Positions 62,248-64,000 of a stretch of DNA of 64,000 nt are shown in pieces (the first letter of the stretch is position 1; every line of letters begins with the position of its first letter). The DNA is taken from contig NZ_CP072913.1 of NCBI RefSeq assembly GCF_017968885.1, positions 1,596,001-1,660,000 of the forward strand, given 5' to 3'. Made by a program: the position numbers and the translations under genes. A model generated the notes under the pieces. It saw nothing but the letters and a program-made list of their open reading frames with translations, searched no databases and was not told the DNA's origin. This DNA comes from Pseudomonas sp. Tri1. Lineage in GTDB: Bacteria; Pseudomonadota; Gammaproteobacteria; Pseudomonadales; Pseudomonadaceae.

Positions 62248-62341
62248 TCGGCAACGGTTGCCGTTCCCTGTGCCCGCCTGAAAAAACTACTGGATTTCAG
62301 CTTCGGCTGAGTTGGCTTTTGCCTGACTACAGGTGGTATTC

Positions 62342-63205
62342 ATGTTTTTCCTATCCAAAAACGCCTTATTGGCGGCGGCTTCCACGAGCCTGTTCGTTCT
62401 GCTGTGGAGCAGCGGGGCGATCTTTTCCAAATTGGGCCTGGCCCACGCTTCACCTTTTGCGTTCCTGCTGATCCGTTTTGCCATCGCGCTGTGTGCGCTG
62501 GTGCTGTTGATTCCATTGCTCAAGTTCAAGCTGCCCAAGACCGGCAAGCCGCTGCTATACGCGGCGACCACCGGGATGGTGCTGCTGGGCGCCTATCAGA
62601 TTTTCTATCTGCTGGCCCTGCAAATGAACGTCACCCCAGGGGTGATGGCGACGCTGATGGGCGTGCAGCCGATCCTTACGGTGGTGCTGGTGGAGCGCCA
62701 GCGATCCTGGCAACGGCTGTTCGGCCTGACGTTGGGGTTGCTGGGATTGATCATGGTGGTCTACCAGGGGATCGGCCTGGCCGGTATGTCCCTGGTTGGA
62801 ATGCTCTACGGGTTGCTGGCGCTGGTGAGCATGACGGCCGGCTCTATCATGCAAAAGCGCATCACCGATAATCCCCTGGGCACATTGCCGGTGCAGTACC
62901 TGGCCGGGTTGCTGCTGTGCGCGGCGTTCGTGCCGTTCCAACCGTTTCACTTCGAGCACAACGCCGGTTTCATCGTGCCGGTGTTGTGGATGGGCCTGGT
63001 GGTGTCGGTGCTGGCGACGTTGCTGCTGTACCGGCTGATTGCACGGGGCAACCTGGTGAATGTCACCAGCCTGTTCTACCTGGTGCCGGCGGTGACGGCG
63101 ATCATGGACTACCTGGTGTTTGGCAACCGCCTGGCATTGCTGAGTTGGCTGGGAATGGGGCTGATTATTGTTGGGTTGGTGTTTGTGTTTCGTAAAAAAC
63201 GCTAG
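62342..63205 (+). CDS. EamA (DMT) family transporter
   Basis: A protein of 287 residues with ten membrane segments in two EamA repeats. The first starts SLFVLLWSSGAIFSKLGLAH, and the second begins near GLLALVSMTAGSIMQKRIT. Both end with the family motif (GVQPILTVVLVERQ; YLVPAVTAIMDYLVFGNRL). Substrate unknown; the family moves metabolites and amino acids. ATG at 62342 is preferred over the GTG at 62333. Followed by a REP pair and a convergent second EamA gene of a different subtype. Confidence 0.9.
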   Translation: MFFLSKNALLAAASTSLFVLLWSSGAIFSKLGLAHASPFAFLLIRFAIALCALVLLIPLLKFKLPKTGKPLLYAATTGMVLLGAYQIFYLLALQMNVTPGVMATLMGVQPILTVVLVERQRSWQRLFGLTLGLLGLIMVVYQGIGLAGMSLVGMLYGLLALVSMTAGSIMQKRITDNPLGTLPVQYLAGLLLCAAFVPFQPFHFEHNAGFIVPVLWMGLVVSVLATLLLYRLIARGNLVNVTSLFYLVPAVTAIMDYLVFGNRLALLSWLGMGLIIVGLVFVFRKKR

Positions 63206-63234
63206 CCTTTAGCTATTCGCTAACCGTACCACCG

Positions 63235-63304
63235 CTATCGCAAGCAAGCTTGCTCCCACAGGGTCATGCACAGCCCTTTGTGGGAGCGAGCCTGCTCGCG
63301 ATGG
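63235..63304. repeat. REP pair
   Basis: REP copies at 63235-63260 (reverse, with several changes) and 63279-63304 (forward), between two convergent EamA genes. Confidence 0.88.
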
Positions 63305-63326
63305 CATTTTCAGCGGCTCCGATGGG

Positions 63327-64000
63327 CTATCGGGCAGGCACCTCAGCCGGCTTAGCCACCCCAGGCTTCAACACCAACCACAACGCCGCCGCGATCAACA
63401 CCCCGCCATACAAATGGGCCATTCCCAGCGGCTCATCCAGTAGCAACGCCCCCCATAGCACGCCGAACGGCGGGATCAGGAACGTTACGGTCATGGATTT
63501 GACCGGGCCGATGGAGGTGATCAGCCGGAAATAAAGGATATACGCCAGCGCGGTACACCCCAGGCCCAGCCCCAGCAGGGACAGCCAGACGCTCCAGCCT
63601 CCCCAACTGGCCGGTGGCTGGCTGATGACGCTGTAGCCAAACAGCGGCAGCAAAAATACCGTGGCGCCAAACATGCTGCCCAGGGTCGAAAGACGGCTGT
63701 CCAGCCCACCTTGCTGATCGAGCCAGCGACGGGTGAGGAAGCCGGCGAAGCCATAGCACGTGGTGGCGAGCAGGCAGGCGAGGGCGCCCATCAGCAGTTG
63801 CAGGTCGAAGGCCACCGGGCCGGCGCGGGTCAGGATGCCGACGCCGAACAGCCCAAGAAACACACCGCAGACCTTGGCGGTGGTGAGTTTTTCGCTGAAG
63901 AACAGCCCGCCGATCAACACGCCCATCAACGGCGTGGTGGCGTTGAAGATCGCCGAGTAACCGGCTGGTAGTACTTGGGCCGCCAGCGAGTAAAACGTCG
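63327..64000 (-). CDS. EamA (DMT) family transporter (5' end cut by window)
   Basis: The frame is open from the window edge to the stop at 63327. The visible 224 codons hold the C-terminal EamA repeat, with YSAIFNATTPLMGVLIGGLF at the junction, TTAKVCGVFLGLFGVGILT and the second-half PVKSMTVTFLIPPFGVLWG ending. The N-terminal part lies beyond 64000. Convergent with the EamA gene upstream. Substrate unknown. Confidence 0.85.
   Translation of the reverse strand, partial: TFYSLAAQVLPAGYSAIFNATTPLMGVLIGGLFFSEKLTTAKVCGVFLGLFGVGILTRAGPVAFDLQLLMGALACLLATTCYGFAGFLTRRWLDQQGGLDSRLSTLGSMFGATVFLLPLFGYSVISQPPASWGGWSVWLSLLGLGLGCTALAYILYFRLITSIGPVKSMTVTFLIPPFGVLWGALLLDEPLGMAHLYGGVLIAAALWLVLKPGVAKPAEVPAR

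Noticed and set aside
1..64000. CRISPR arrays, insertion sequences, prophage genes or rRNA.
   Set aside because: No regularly spaced direct repeats, transposase, integrase, phage structural gene or rRNA sequence was found on reading the window.

Overview
The window is a high-GC chromosomal segment of a Pseudomonas, most likely from the P. fluorescens group. This is inferred from gene content and order (ung next to a tct citrate locus, nadB-algU-mucA-mucB-mucD, gcvR-dapA-bamC-MBL-purC-tRNA-Ser, rnd-ycgL) and from the Pseudomonas-type palindromic repeats with the core GGGAGCGAGC(T/C)TGCTCGCGAT that punctuate it. No prophage, insertion sequence, CRISPR array, rRNA or replication origin was seen. 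About 70 protein genes and one tRNA can be supported. Most are core genes, and both edge genes are cut by the window.

Layout. 0-10 kb: a truncated HIBCH/enoyl-CoA hydratase family gene, ung, an AbrB-type membrane protein, the tripartite tricarboxylate transporter tctCBA and its divergent two-component system tctDE, an HDOD protein and ygfZ. 10-17 kb: sdhE-ygfX, nadB, and the envelope-stress locus algU-mucA-mucB-mucD, which has two AlgU-type promoters and no mucC. 17-25 kb: a BepA-like M48 protease with TPR tail, a TusA-like protein, an AI-2E family permease, bcp, gcvR, dapA, bamC, an MBL hydrolase, purC and tRNA-Ser(CGA). 25-36 kb is the most variable part: a chemoreceptor with a good FliA-type promoter, a PhyH dioxygenase, a cupin, AraC and LysR regulators, an orphan CHMI-type isomerase, a glutamine-synthetase-family enzyme, an EptA-like phosphoethanolamine transferase and a methyltransferase. 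36-42 kb: rnd, ycgL, a 2-hydroxyacid dehydrogenase, a nitroreductase, ycgN and a secreted protein resembling a gluzincin peptidase without its zinc site. 42-48 kb: a SpoU-type methyltransferase, a DUF2790 protein, a copper-type P1B ATPase with a DUF2933 partner behind an Anr/Fnr box, an HNH protein, a spermidine-synthase-like protein, a proline-rich secreted peptide and a cNMP-binding protein. 48-64 kb: oligopeptidase B, a YafJ amidotransferase, a DUF2937 protein, an MFS transporter with pxpABC (5-oxoprolinase), a VWA/MoxR pair, a DUF748 protein, cysK, an LpxO-like hydroxylase and two EamA transporters.

How the genes work together. TctDE probably senses tricarboxylates and switches on tctCBA through direct repeats placed between the divergent promoters. 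AlgU-MucA-MucB-MucD forms the regulated-proteolysis envelope-stress switch, and BamC and BepA (outer-membrane assembly and quality control) lie nearby. The MFS-PxpABC block looks like import and hydrolysis of 5-oxoproline to glutamate. The DUF2933-CopA pair is probably an oxygen-responsive copper export operon. EptA and the LpxO-like enzyme are both lipid A modifiers by family.

I found no clearly new multi-gene system. The best leads are the Anr-box copper operon, the zinc-site-less peptidase-like protein at 40484-41713, the TctD repeat array with a short ORF in the tctC leader, and the MFS gene next to pxpABC.
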